NCBI GenBank assembly: GCA_030627125.1 | Contig: DAOUSR010000010.1 | Span: 1-39,875 of the forward strand | Length of the DNA stretch: 39,875 nt | Direction: 5' to 3' | Source of the DNA: Thioploca sp. | Lineage (GTDB): Bacteria; Pseudomonadota; Gammaproteobacteria; Beggiatoales; Beggiatoaceae | Part shown: positions 27,603 to 36,514 of the stretch, piece after piece | How positions within the stretch are numbered: position 1 is the stretch's first letter | Layout: every line of letters starts with the position of its first letter | The notes under the pieces: generated by a model | Seen by the model: the letters and a program-made list of their open reading frames with translations, nothing else | What the model was told of the DNA's origin: nothing | Database searches by the model: none | Program-made: the position numbers and the translations under genes

Positions 27603-28217
27603 AGCCAATCGAAGAATTTCACTTCCCCACATAAAACCTTTGCGTAATTCTTCTGTAACTATACCATTTTCTATATTTGGTTTCTGTTCTATTTCAATCG
27701 CTCGCATACAGTGTGGATTAAGAGGTTGATTTAATGTTATTATTGGCTGGACTTGATATTCTTCCAGTAGTTGTTCAAAACGTCTCACGGTCATAGATTG
27801 TCCTTCTTGTAAACCTTGAATCAGGTTAATTTCTTGTTTACGAAAATATTTCCAGATTGGAGGTTTATAAGTATTAAGTACTGTCATTCCAGCCGTAATT
27901 CGATCATATATTTCCAAAAAATTCAATAACATTGCACGAGTTACTTCACGGCGTTGGGTAGATTGAGTTTCACGACAACGTTCTAATTCTAAATTAATTT
28001 GTTTATGACTATCTTGCATAGTTGCAAATGTTTCTTTAAATAACTCTAAAGAATTTTTTACTTGCCGTGATTCTAATTTAACTTCGTTGCGTAATGCAGC
28101 TAATTCAGTAAATAAAGAAAATAGATCAGTTTGTGGCACAATATTATTATCTATTTGATTAATTTCTAAATATTCGCTAAATTGAGTTATTAATTTTTGT
28201 TTTGTAGATTCATTCAT
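27573..28217 (-). CDS. Divergent GrpE-like nucleotide exchange factor
   Basis: FEQLLEEYQVQPIITLNQPLNPHCMRAIEIEQKPNIENGIVTEELRKGFMWGSEILRLAEVKVNK resembles the GrpE C-terminal domain. Confidence 0.7.
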   Translation of the reverse strand: MNESTKQKLITQFSEYLEINQIDNNIVPQTDLFSLFTELAALRNEVKLESRQVKNSLELFKETFATMQDSHKQINLELERCRETQSTQRREVTRAMLLNFLEIYDRITAGMTVLNTYKPPIWKYFRKQEINLIQGLQEGQSMTVRRFEQLLEEYQVQPIITLNQPLNPHCMRAIEIEQKPNIENGIVTEELRKGFMWGSEILRLAEVKVNKISL

Positions 28218-28600
28218 AATTTAGTAGTGCTGTTAGATAAGGCTAATAATTTTATCATGACAAGCTATATGCCACCAAATTTTCTAAATAATATCATAAT
28301 ATTTTCCAGTTGAATTATAATGATGTAAACTGCATTTTAGTATATACTATTAACATATAAAAGAACCAAAAATTACTCTTAAATAGTTATAATAATAATT
28401 CTCAATTAACCCTGTAAAATATTATAAATAAATATCTTAAATACTTGCATCATTACAAATCAGCACTCTTGACAGGTCTTTCTATTGATTTCTGGTTTCT
28501 CTGAGCTGGGAATGATTAAGAAGCTATTCTGTATATGGATTTGCTTTATTATATATAATTAAGGTATAACAAGTAACTACAAATATTATTAAAAATAACT

Positions 28601-29539
28601 ATGATAAATGTGAACAATACAAAGTGTATGTTATGCGGAAATGATAACTACAAACTAGTTTATAATGCACAAGATGAAGAACATGGGATTGAAGGTACGT
28701 TTACCTATGTTAGATGTAAAAAATGTGGGCTTGTTTATATGAATCCTCAAATTACTAATGAGAAATTGGCACAATACTATCCTATAAATTATTTTCCTCA
28801 TAAGATTGTAAAAAACTCGCCAGAAAATAAAGGAAAAAAATCAAATAGTAAGCTAGTTACTGCTATAAGAAAATTCTTTTTCCAACATGATAATATTAGC
28901 AAAGTCCCTTCATCTATAATCAATAACCTAAATTCAGAAAGTAAGGTGCTAGATGTAGGTTGTGGTAATGGTACTTTTATTAATGATATTAGGAATAAAA
29001 CTCAATGTCATATTGATGGTATTGATTTTTCTGAAACAGCTGTAAAATCAGCTAAAGAAAGTTATGATCTTGATATTATCAAAGGGACTGTTGAGGATTT
29101 GCCATTTTCTCCACAATCTTTTGATTTAATAACTGCATGGTGGTTTCTAGTACATGTTAATAATCCTAATGAAGTACTACAAAGTATTGCCAAACATTTG
29201 AAAGATGATGGTGATTGTATTATTGGAGTCCCAAATTTCAATAGTTTTAATGCAAGATATTTCAAAGAGAAGTGGTTCCATCTTGATGCACCAAAACATC
29301 TATGTATTCATACTCCTTTTACCATAAAAAAAATGTTAGAAAATAATGGTTTTTATGTAGAAAAAATTATTTACGATAACACTCCTTCTGGTTTTTTTGG
29401 TTCTTTAAATAATTTTTATAAAATAAAACAAGATAAGCTTCCATCTTTTTTGATCAAAGTATTATTTGTTTTTATTGCAATAACATCATGGTTTAAAGTT
29501 TCAGACCTATTGATAATACATGCAAAAAAAATCAAATAA
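28601..29539 (+). CDS. Class I SAM-dependent methyltransferase with N-terminal zinc-ribbon
   Basis: CMLCGN...CKKCGLVYMNPQ; VLDVGCGNGTFINDI; IDGIDFSETAVKSAKE. Confidence 0.85.
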   Translation: MINVNNTKCMLCGNDNYKLVYNAQDEEHGIEGTFTYVRCKKCGLVYMNPQITNEKLAQYYPINYFPHKIVKNSPENKGKKSNSKLVTAIRKFFFQHDNISKVPSSIINNLNSESKVLDVGCGNGTFINDIRNKTQCHIDGIDFSETAVKSAKESYDLDIIKGTVEDLPFSPQSFDLITAWWFLVHVNNPNEVLQSIAKHLKDDGDCIIGVPNFNSFNARYFKEKWFHLDAPKHLCIHTPFTIKKMLENNGFYVEKIIYDNTPSGFFGSLNNFYKIKQDKLPSFLIKVLFVFIAITSWFKVSDLLIIHAKKIK

Positions 29540-29742
29540 TAAATACTAGCTTATAAATTGGGCTTTGAACAAGAGCTGATTGTAAAATTGCATATCTTTG
29601 TCCAATTTTCATCTGATTTTTCTGTAGAACATTATGTCCTATCGCCATAACATATGCACGCATTAATGATTCTACAAATTTACTATTATAAACGGTAATT
29701 TTTCTACCTTTGTGTGGGCTATTGTCTGAATTAAGATTTTTA

Positions 29743-29808
29743 GGATTTAAGGATGGATAGGATTTTAAAATCGGTTTTACAGGTTTTATCCTGTACATCC
29801 TTTAATCC
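29743..29808. repeat. Nested inverted-repeat element (GGATTTAAGGATG...ACAGGTTTTATCCTGT...CATCCTTTAATCC)
   Basis: Outer 13-bp arms (29743-29755, 29796-29808; one mismatch) around inner ACAGG/CCTGT hairpin 29779-29794. Confidence 0.6.
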
Positions 29809-30082
29809 GTTAAATCTTGTTCAAACACTTAAATAATCACAACCGCCGGAATTTTGGCAATCCGCTCACCATTATAATATCAGTATGTTCATCAGCAATT
29901 TTTCGCAACTTATTAAGAATATATTAAGAGCTTAGAAGCTTTTTGCATAATATTCAGTTATTAAAATTTAATTTCGATAATTATAATATTGATTTCTCAT
30001 AATTTGATATGATTAACTTAGCTTAAGTATAAATTTGAATGGAAAATTGTATCTATGAATGAGGTATTACAATTTAATCGCT

Positions 30083-30973
30083 ATGGACAAACCTAAATTA
30101 TCTTTAGGGCCAATTTTATATTATTGGCCACGTGAAACATTATTCAACTTCTATGAACAAATAGCGGCCTCAAATGTTGATATTGTTTACTTAGGAGAGA
30201 CTATTTGCTCTAAACGTAAATCATTGCGTAGTTCTGATTGGTTGGAATTAGCTACCAAATTAACCGATGCTGGCAAAGAAGTAGTGTTATCAACCTTATG
30301 TTTAATCGAAGCCGAGTCTGAACTTAAAACCTTGCGTAGTTTATGCGACAATGGTAAATTTATGGTAGAAGCTAATGATATGGCTGCAGTACAATTATTA
30401 GAAGGCAAACCATTCATAACTGGTCATAGTGTAAATATTTATAATAACAATAGTTTAGACTTTTTAGCTAAAATTGGCTTAGTTCGTTGGGTACTGCCAG
30501 TAGAATTGTCTCGTGATACCTTGGCCGATTTTCAAACAAGTCGTCCTAAAGGAGTAGAAACCGAAGTTTTTGTATATGGACGTTTACCATTGGCCTATTC
30601 TGCCCGTTGCTTTACTGCTCGCTCTCATAATTTACCCAAAGATGATTGCCAATATCGCTGTATAGATTATCAAGATGGTTTAACTTTGTTTAGCCAAGAT
30701 GATAAGCCATTTTTGACGCTAAATGGTATTCAAACTCAATCCGCTTATACCTATAATTTACTATCTGTATTGCCAGATATAATTTCTTTAGGAGTGGACG
30801 TATTGCGTATTAGCCCTCAGTCACTCCATACTGATAAAATAATTGAATTTTTTAACGATTGTTTACAAGATCAAGCAACTATACCTGATAGATTATCTAA
30901 AATACGACGGTTAATGCCAATGGGAAGTTGCGATGGATATTGGTATGGTACTGCTGGTATGGATGAAAAATGA
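30083..30973 (+). CDS. ubiV: U32-family protein UbiV (O2-independent ubiquinone biosynthesis)
   Basis: LSLGPILYYWPRETLFNFYEQIAASNVDIVYLGETICSKR...; ARCFTARSHNLPKDDCQYRC Fe-S cysteines; likely start at 30083. Confidence 0.85.
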   Translation: MDKPKLSLGPILYYWPRETLFNFYEQIAASNVDIVYLGETICSKRKSLRSSDWLELATKLTDAGKEVVLSTLCLIEAESELKTLRSLCDNGKFMVEANDMAAVQLLEGKPFITGHSVNIYNNNSLDFLAKIGLVRWVLPVELSRDTLADFQTSRPKGVETEVFVYGRLPLAYSARCFTARSHNLPKDDCQYRCIDYQDGLTLFSQDDKPFLTLNGIQTQSAYTYNLLSVLPDIISLGVDVLRISPQSLHTDKIIEFFNDCLQDQATIPDRLSKIRRLMPMGSCDGYWYGTAGMDEK

Positions 30974-30990
30974 TAAGATATAGCAATTTT

Positions 30991-31071
30991 TAATTCTTAA
31001 TGAAATTCGATATAAATATCAAGTTCTTAATTTGCATTGAGATAATACGTTAAATCGGGAAAAGCTATAAT
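30991..31071 (+). repeat. Dispersed intergenic repeat copy B
   Basis: TAATTCTTAATGAAATTCGATATAAATATCA...ATCGGGAAAAGCTATAAT aligns with 16589-16669. Confidence 0.6.
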
Positions 31072-31091
31072 ATGAATTACGTTTAGCCTAA

Positions 31092-31709
31092 TTAAGGTAC
31101 AATCTGTATTTGTGGCGGTAGAGGCGGTAAATCAAGCTCTTGAGGCGAAACTTGAATACTTTTTCTAGTGTGAATAATTGACTGACTCATCCATTGAAAA
31201 AATGCTTTGATAGTTCCTTGGGAAATTTCTTCGGTTTTAATGATAACATCGGTAATCTTTTGTAAATTATCAATATTAGCATTTATCCCAGCAGCAAACA
31301 CAATCAAATTAGCCAGCTGTTTAGATTTAAATTCAGCCGCTTCTGCTTCCCAACTATCAGTAGGTATGCCATCAGTCATCAAAAATACCAATGGCTTCCA
31401 ATCTTGTTTCTCAGTAGTATTTTCTTCAGTCTCTAAACAATTTATTAATAAACGTAAAGCTGTTCCTAATGCGGTCGTGCCTTGAGCTTTAATCTGCGGT
31501 TCTTGAAATTTAATTATTTCTGTCAATGGAATCAACTGATCGGCAGTGCTACTAAACGTTATCACTGATAAATACACGGTTTCCAACGCCATCGGTTCAT
31601 CGAATAGATCATCCAATAAAGCCCTGAGTCCTTGCCTGACTTGCTCTATAGGTTGGCCAGTCATAGAAGCGGAACAATCTAACAATAGATATACTGGTAA
31701 TTTACGCAT
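31092..31709 (-). CDS. VWA domain protein (TerY/YegL-like)
   Basis: LLLDCSASMTGQPIEQVRQGLRALLDDL, GTTALGTAL, MTDGIPTD MIDAS residues. Confidence 0.88.
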   Translation of the reverse strand: MRKLPVYLLLDCSASMTGQPIEQVRQGLRALLDDLFDEPMALETVYLSVITFSSTADQLIPLTEIIKFQEPQIKAQGTTALGTALRLLINCLETEENTTEKQDWKPLVFLMTDGIPTDSWEAEAAEFKSKQLANLIVFAAGINANIDNLQKITDVIIKTEEISQGTIKAFFQWMSQSIIHTRKSIQVSPQELDLPPLPPQIQIVP

Positions 31710-31774
31710 TTTTAATTCTTGATTAAATTCAAAACTTTTTAATGTATTAGGGTAACCACAAGGGATTACCCCTA

Positions 31775-31904
31775 CGAATCAATATATTATGTAGGGGCAA
31801 TCCCTTGTGGTTACCCTAACCTGTGGTTGCCCTAACCCACGAATCAATATATTATGTAGGGGCAATCCCTTGTGGTTGCCCTAACCTGTGGTTGCCCTAA
31901 CCAT
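31775..31904. repeat. Two tandem 65-bp units containing GTAGGGGCAATCCCTTGTGGTT(A/G)CCCTAACC, preceded by an inverted copy at ~31749-31774
   Basis: Units 31775-31839 and 31840-31904 nearly identical; related sequence at ~14485-14515. Confidence 0.85.
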
Positions 31905-32584
31905 TAAGAATTAACCAGCCTCCCATCAACTATGGTTAAAGTTCGATCCATACGTTTGGCTAAATCTGGAGCATGAGTTACCAATACTAAACTAGTGCCA
32001 ATCATATGATTTAATTCTAAAATACGTTCATATACTTGTTCGGCAGTACGTTGGTCTAAATTGCCAGTTGGTTCATCGGCCAAAACACAGCTAGGTTCGG
32101 TAACTAAAGCCCGTGCTACAGCAGCTCGTTGCCGTTCGCCACCAGATAATTCACCGGGTTTATGTTGCAACCGTTTTTCTAAGCCTATTTGAATCAAAAT
32201 AGTAGCGGCTTTATCTTGGGCTTCTGCAACGGATAAGCCTTTTATTAATAATGGCATACAAACATTTTCTAAAGCAGTAAATTCTGCTAATAAATGGTGA
32301 AATTGGTATACAAAACCTAAGTGCAAATTCCGCCATAAACCCCGTTGAGCTTGGTTTAATTTATCTATCTGTTTGCCAACTACCCACACTTCACCAGTGG
32401 TAGGATTATCTAAGCCGCCCAATAGATGCAATAGAGTGCTTTTGCCAGCTCCAGAACTGCCAACGATAGCGACTTGTTCACCCTTACGAACGGTCAAATT
32501 TACTTCTTGTAATACATCAACTTCCAGATCAGCTTCTTTAAAACTTTTGCTAATATTTTTACAATCTAGGACTATATCATTCAT
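31904..32584 (-). CDS. lolD: Lipoprotein-releasing ABC transporter ATPase
   Basis: [51 protein letters not shown]. Confidence 0.95.
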   Translation of the reverse strand: MNDIVLDCKNISKSFKEADLEVDVLQEVNLTVRKGEQVAIVGSSGAGKSTLLHLLGGLDNPTTGEVWVVGKQIDKLNQAQRGLWRNLHLGFVYQFHHLLAEFTALENVCMPLLIKGLSVAEAQDKAATILIQIGLEKRLQHKPGELSGGERQRAAVARALVTEPSCVLADEPTGNLDQRTAEQVYERILELNHMIGTSLVLVTHAPDLAKRMDRTLTIVDGRLVNS

Positions 32585-33827
32585 AACGCAAAGCCTCAGC
32601 TGGTTGAGTACGTGAAGCTTGCCAAGCTGGATAGATAGTTGCTAATAGACTGATTACCATTGATAAACCAGCTATTTTATACACGTCAAACCAACGTAAA
32701 TCCGAGGGTAAATCGCTAATATAATAAATATCTGAAGATAAAAACTGGACATTAAAAAAATGTTCAATCGCTGGTACTACGGTTTCAATATTCAAGGCTA
32801 AACCAATTCCACCTCCTAGTCCCAGCATAGTACCAAATATCCCAATCAAAACTCCTTGTACCATAAAAATCATCATAATAGTGCTTGGAGTAGCTCCTAA
32901 AGTTCGCAAAATAGCAATATCTGCTTGTTTGTCAGTTACTACCATCACCAAAGTGGAAACAATATTGAAAGCTGCCACTGCCACAATTAGGGTCAAAATT
33001 ACAAACATGACCGTTTTTTCCATTTTAATAGCTTCAAAAAAGTTCTTATGCCGATAACTCCAATCATAGCTGTAATAACCAAATGGTAATTGTTTTTGCA
33101 ATTCGGTACTAAATGGTTTGGCAATAAACATATCATCTAATTTAATATTTAGCCCATTAACGCTACCAGCCGGCATCCGCAATAATTTTGCGGCATCATC
33201 AAGATGGAGTAAGACTAAGCCACTATCAAATTCGTGCATCCCAATATTAAAAATGCCGCCTATGGTGAAACGCTTCATGCGTGGCAACAGCCCAACCAAA
33301 GTTACCGAGGCTTGTGGTACTACTAAGGTTACTTTATCCCCCATTCCTACTCCAAGAGTACGAGCTAATTCAGTGCCTAAGATTAAATTAAACTTGCCAG
33401 ATTGCAAATTATCCAGTTCACCAATTATCATTTTATCTTTAACTTTAGATACTTGTGGTTCATATTGAGGTGAAATACCTTGTAAAAAAGTACCCTCAAC
33501 ATTTTTGTTATAAGTTACCATAGCCTGACCTTGGATAAATGGAGCAATTCCAATTACATGAGGTTTGGTGGCTAGTTTCTCAGCTAATGGTTCCCAATCA
33601 CTCCAATAGTTATCTAAAGTATTAACTACTACATGGGCTGACATGCCTAACATACGATGACGTAATTCTTTCTCAAAGCCATTCATCACGGATAATACGG
33701 TGATCAATGCCGTTACTCCCAAAGCAATACCTAGCATGGAAGAAAGTGAAATGAAAGAAATAAAATGATTACGGCGTTTAGCACGGGTATAACGTAATCC
33801 GATAAAAAGAGGTAGGGGTTTAAACAT
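32577..33827 (-). CDS. lolC: Lipoprotein-releasing ABC transporter permease (LolC/E family); likely start at 33827
   Basis: [52 protein letters not shown]; overlaps lolD. ORF track opens at 33905. Confidence 0.93.
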   Translation of the reverse strand: MFKPLPLFIGLRYTRAKRRNHFISFISLSSMLGIALGVTALITVLSVMNGFEKELRHRMLGMSAHVVVNTLDNYWSDWEPLAEKLATKPHVIGIAPFIQGQAMVTYNKNVEGTFLQGISPQYEPQVSKVKDKMIIGELDNLQSGKFNLILGTELARTLGVGMGDKVTLVVPQASVTLVGLLPRMKRFTIGGIFNIGMHEFDSGLVLLHLDDAAKLLRMPAGSVNGLNIKLDDMFIAKPFSTELQKQLPFGYYSYDWSYRHKNFFEAIKMEKTVMFVILTLIVAVAAFNIVSTLVMVVTDKQADIAILRTLGATPSTIMMIFMVQGVLIGIFGTMLGLGGGIGLALNIETVVPAIEHFFNVQFLSSDIYYISDLPSDLRWFDVYKIAGLSMVISLLATIYPAWQASRTQPAEALRYE

Positions 33828-33951
33828 ATGCTCAGTAGATGTTATTATGTTTTGAAAAAAAATTATAGTTAGCCCGACTATAAACAAGCTTGGGAATGAA
33901 GTCAAGTTATTACTACAAGGACCAGCAGATTTTCCACTAGATCAAAATCAG

Positions 33952-34428
33952 CTAGCCCAAGATTTTTCCTAACCATGATTTTTTCGCCCGACTTGTTTCC
34001 AAGCCTTTTTCAGCAAGAAAACTACTGTATTTTTTATCTTCATGTAAGATATGTTTTTTTAACCAACTCCTTAAGAAAGAAATTAACTCGGTAGTGATTT
34101 CTTCACCTTGTTCGACTTTATCTTTCAGTGTGATTACTTGTTTTTTTAATTCTTCATGTTGCTGTTTGTGTTTTTCATACCTTGGATAATTAAAAATCCT
34201 AAATAAGCTTTCTTCAACCGAAAAATGTATTATCGTATACTGCACTAATTCAGTTAATATTTCATTAGCGACAGCAACATTATGCTTAACCACCGCTTCA
34301 TTAAAAAGTCGGTTAATCAAATCAATTAAAATTTTATGTTGCTCATCAATCTCTTGAATACCAACACTCAGTTCATCATCCCAAGTAATAAATTCTCTTT
34401 CCATAATATTATTAAACGTATTTAACAA
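33952..34428 (-). CDS. Bacteriohemerythrin
   Basis: IDEQHK, HFSVEESLFRIFNYPRYEKHKQQH, HILHEDK metal ligand pattern; likely start at the internal MEREFITWDDEL. Confidence 0.93.
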   Translation of the reverse strand: MLNTFNNIMEREFITWDDELSVGIQEIDEQHKILIDLINRLFNEAVVKHNVAVANEILTELVQYTIIHFSVEESLFRIFNYPRYEKHKQQHEELKKQVITLKDKVEQGEEITTELISFLRSWLKKHILHEDKKYSSFLAEKGLETSRAKKSWLGKILG

Positions 34429-34524
34429 ATAATTACCTAATATCTTCTACCAATTTAGCAAGATACAGGATGTTTTTTCATTTCCAACAAAATAGTTAAG
34501 AATAAAAAATTCGGTATTTAGCAA

Positions 34525-35490
34525 TTAAATAACTTTAGCTCGTAGTAAATCGTGCATGTGCAACACACCGATTAAATGGTCATCTACAACTAACAAAGTA
34601 GTAATTTTATTATTTTGCATTATAGTCAAAGCATCAACAGCTAAACAATCGGCAGTTATAGTTTTACTAGCAACTGTCATTACTTGAGTAATTTTAGTGG
34701 TATGGATATCAATTTGCTTATCCAAAGCCCGCCGTAAATCACCATCAGTAAAAATACCAACTACCTTTAAATTTGAGTCGATGATAGCTGTCATACCCAA
34801 ACCTTTGCGAGTAATTTCCTCTAACGCATCGCGCAAGGTTGCAGTGACTGGAACGGTTGGTATAGATTCACCAGTATGCATAATATCACCAGTTAATAGC
34901 AATAATCGTCGGCCTAGTTTACCACCCGGATGAGAACGGGCAAAATCCTCAGCTTGAAAACCTTTTGCCTCTAACAACGCAATTGCTAACGCATCTCCCA
35001 TCACTAATGCTACAGTAGTGCTTGAAGTAGGAGCTAAACCTAATGGGCAAGCTTCTTTTTCAACACTGATATCAATATTTACTGTAGCAGTTTGAGCTAA
35101 AGTAGAGTTTTTATCACCAGTTAGAGTTATTAAAGGTATGGCTAATCGCTTGATAAGTGGCAAAATTACCAAAATCTCTTCCGTTTCTCCCGAATTAGAT
35201 AAAGCCAATACCACGTCTTTAGCTGTGATCATACCTAAATCACCATGACTAGCCTCACCCGGATGGACGAAAAATGCTGGACTACCTGTACTGGCCAAAG
35301 TAGCAGCAATTTTATTTGCGATATGACCAGATTTACCCATGCCGATAACTACAATTCGTCCTTCGCATTGCAACATAAATTCACATGCCTGTACGAAAGC
35401 ATTATCTATTCGAGCTATCAAGGCTGCCACTGCTTCCATTTCCGTTTGGATTACTGCCAACCCTAAAGTGCGTAGTTTATCGGCTTGCAT
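34525..35490 (-). CDS. kdsD: D-arabinose-5-phosphate isomerase (SIS + CBS domains, KpsF/GutQ family)
   Basis: VVIGMGKSGHIANKIAATLASTGSPAFFVHPGEASHGDLGMI; two CBS repeats. Confidence 0.95.
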   Translation of the reverse strand: MQADKLRTLGLAVIQTEMEAVAALIARIDNAFVQACEFMLQCEGRIVVIGMGKSGHIANKIAATLASTGSPAFFVHPGEASHGDLGMITAKDVVLALSNSGETEEILVILPLIKRLAIPLITLTGDKNSTLAQTATVNIDISVEKEACPLGLAPTSSTTVALVMGDALAIALLEAKGFQAEDFARSHPGGKLGRRLLLLTGDIMHTGESIPTVPVTATLRDALEEITRKGLGMTAIIDSNLKVVGIFTDGDLRRALDKQIDIHTTKITQVMTVASKTITADCLAVDALTIMQNNKITTLLVVDDHLIGVLHMHDLLRAKVI

Positions 35491-36312
35491 TTAAATATCC
35501 CGCAATAATTCGTTTAATCCTACTTTGCTACGGGTTTTGGCATCCACTTGTTTAACAATCACGGCACAGTATAAACTGTATTTACCATCTTTGGATGGCA
35601 AGTTACCAGACACTACTACGGAATAAGGTGGAATGTAACCATAGCTTATTTCTCCAGTGCTACGATTGTAAATTCTAGTGCTTTGGCCGATATAAACTCC
35701 CATGGAAATTACCGCTCCTTCATCGACGATAACTCCTTCCACAACTTCTGAACGAGCTCCAATAAAACAATTATCACCAATTATGGTAGGGCCAGCTTGC
35801 ACAGGTTCTAACACTCCACCAATGCCTACTCCACCAGATAAATGGACATTTTTACCAATTTGCGCACAAGAACCAACAGTCGCCCAAGTATCAACCATGG
35901 TGCCGCTATCTACATAAGCCCCAATATTGACGTAAGATGGCATTAATACTACGTTGGGAGCAATATAAGCACCTTTACGTACAGTGGCTGGTGGTACAAC
36001 TCTTACTCCAGATTCAGCAAATTCACGAGAATTAAAATCATTAAATTTAGACTCAACTTTGTCGTAATAGTTGGTAAAGCTACCTTTAATAAAATTATTA
36101 TTAGCCAAACGAAATGATAATAACACTGCTTTTTTGGCCCATTGATTTACTATCCATTTATCTTGGTGTTTTTCTGCTACTCGTAAAGTTCCAGTATCAA
36201 GTAAATTAAGGGTTTCTGCAACAGCTTCTTTTATTTCATTACTGACATTGCTAGGACTGAGTTCAGCCCGATTGTCAAATGCTGATTCGATAATACCTTG
36301 TAAGTTATTCAT
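35491..36312 (-). CDS. dapD: 2,3,4,5-tetrahydropyridine-2,6-dicarboxylate N-succinyltransferase
   Basis: [68 protein letters not shown]. Confidence 0.97.
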   Translation of the reverse strand: MNNLQGIIESAFDNRAELSPSNVSNEIKEAVAETLNLLDTGTLRVAEKHQDKWIVNQWAKKAVLLSFRLANNNFIKGSFTNYYDKVESKFNDFNSREFAESGVRVVPPATVRKGAYIAPNVVLMPSYVNIGAYVDSGTMVDTWATVGSCAQIGKNVHLSGGVGIGGVLEPVQAGPTIIGDNCFIGARSEVVEGVIVDEGAVISMGVYIGQSTRIYNRSTGEISYGYIPPYSVVVSGNLPSKDGKYSLYCAVIVKQVDAKTRSKVGLNELLRDI

Positions 36313-36514
36313 ATTATTTAAATATTAAGTTATGAGCGTATAAGATAGATAAGAACTATAATTAATTATTTTACACGAATTTTTAAAATTAATATGTAGA
36401 ACTTTGGAAAAGATGAATAAGAATGAAGTTATTGTATATTCAATTTTATTTTAACATATTGAATTTATTAATAATAATTTTTTCTGGATTTATCAATGCG
36501 TAAGTCCTACATAA

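Noticed and set aside
29532-29798. Minus-strand ORF (88 aa)
   Set aside because: Start lies inside the nested inverted repeat; no recognisable domain.
31741-31914. CRISPR-like array from regularly repeated GTAGGGGCAATCCC units
   Set aside because: Whole 65-bp units, including the part that would be spacer, are duplicated; this is a tandem duplication of palindromic intergenic repeats.
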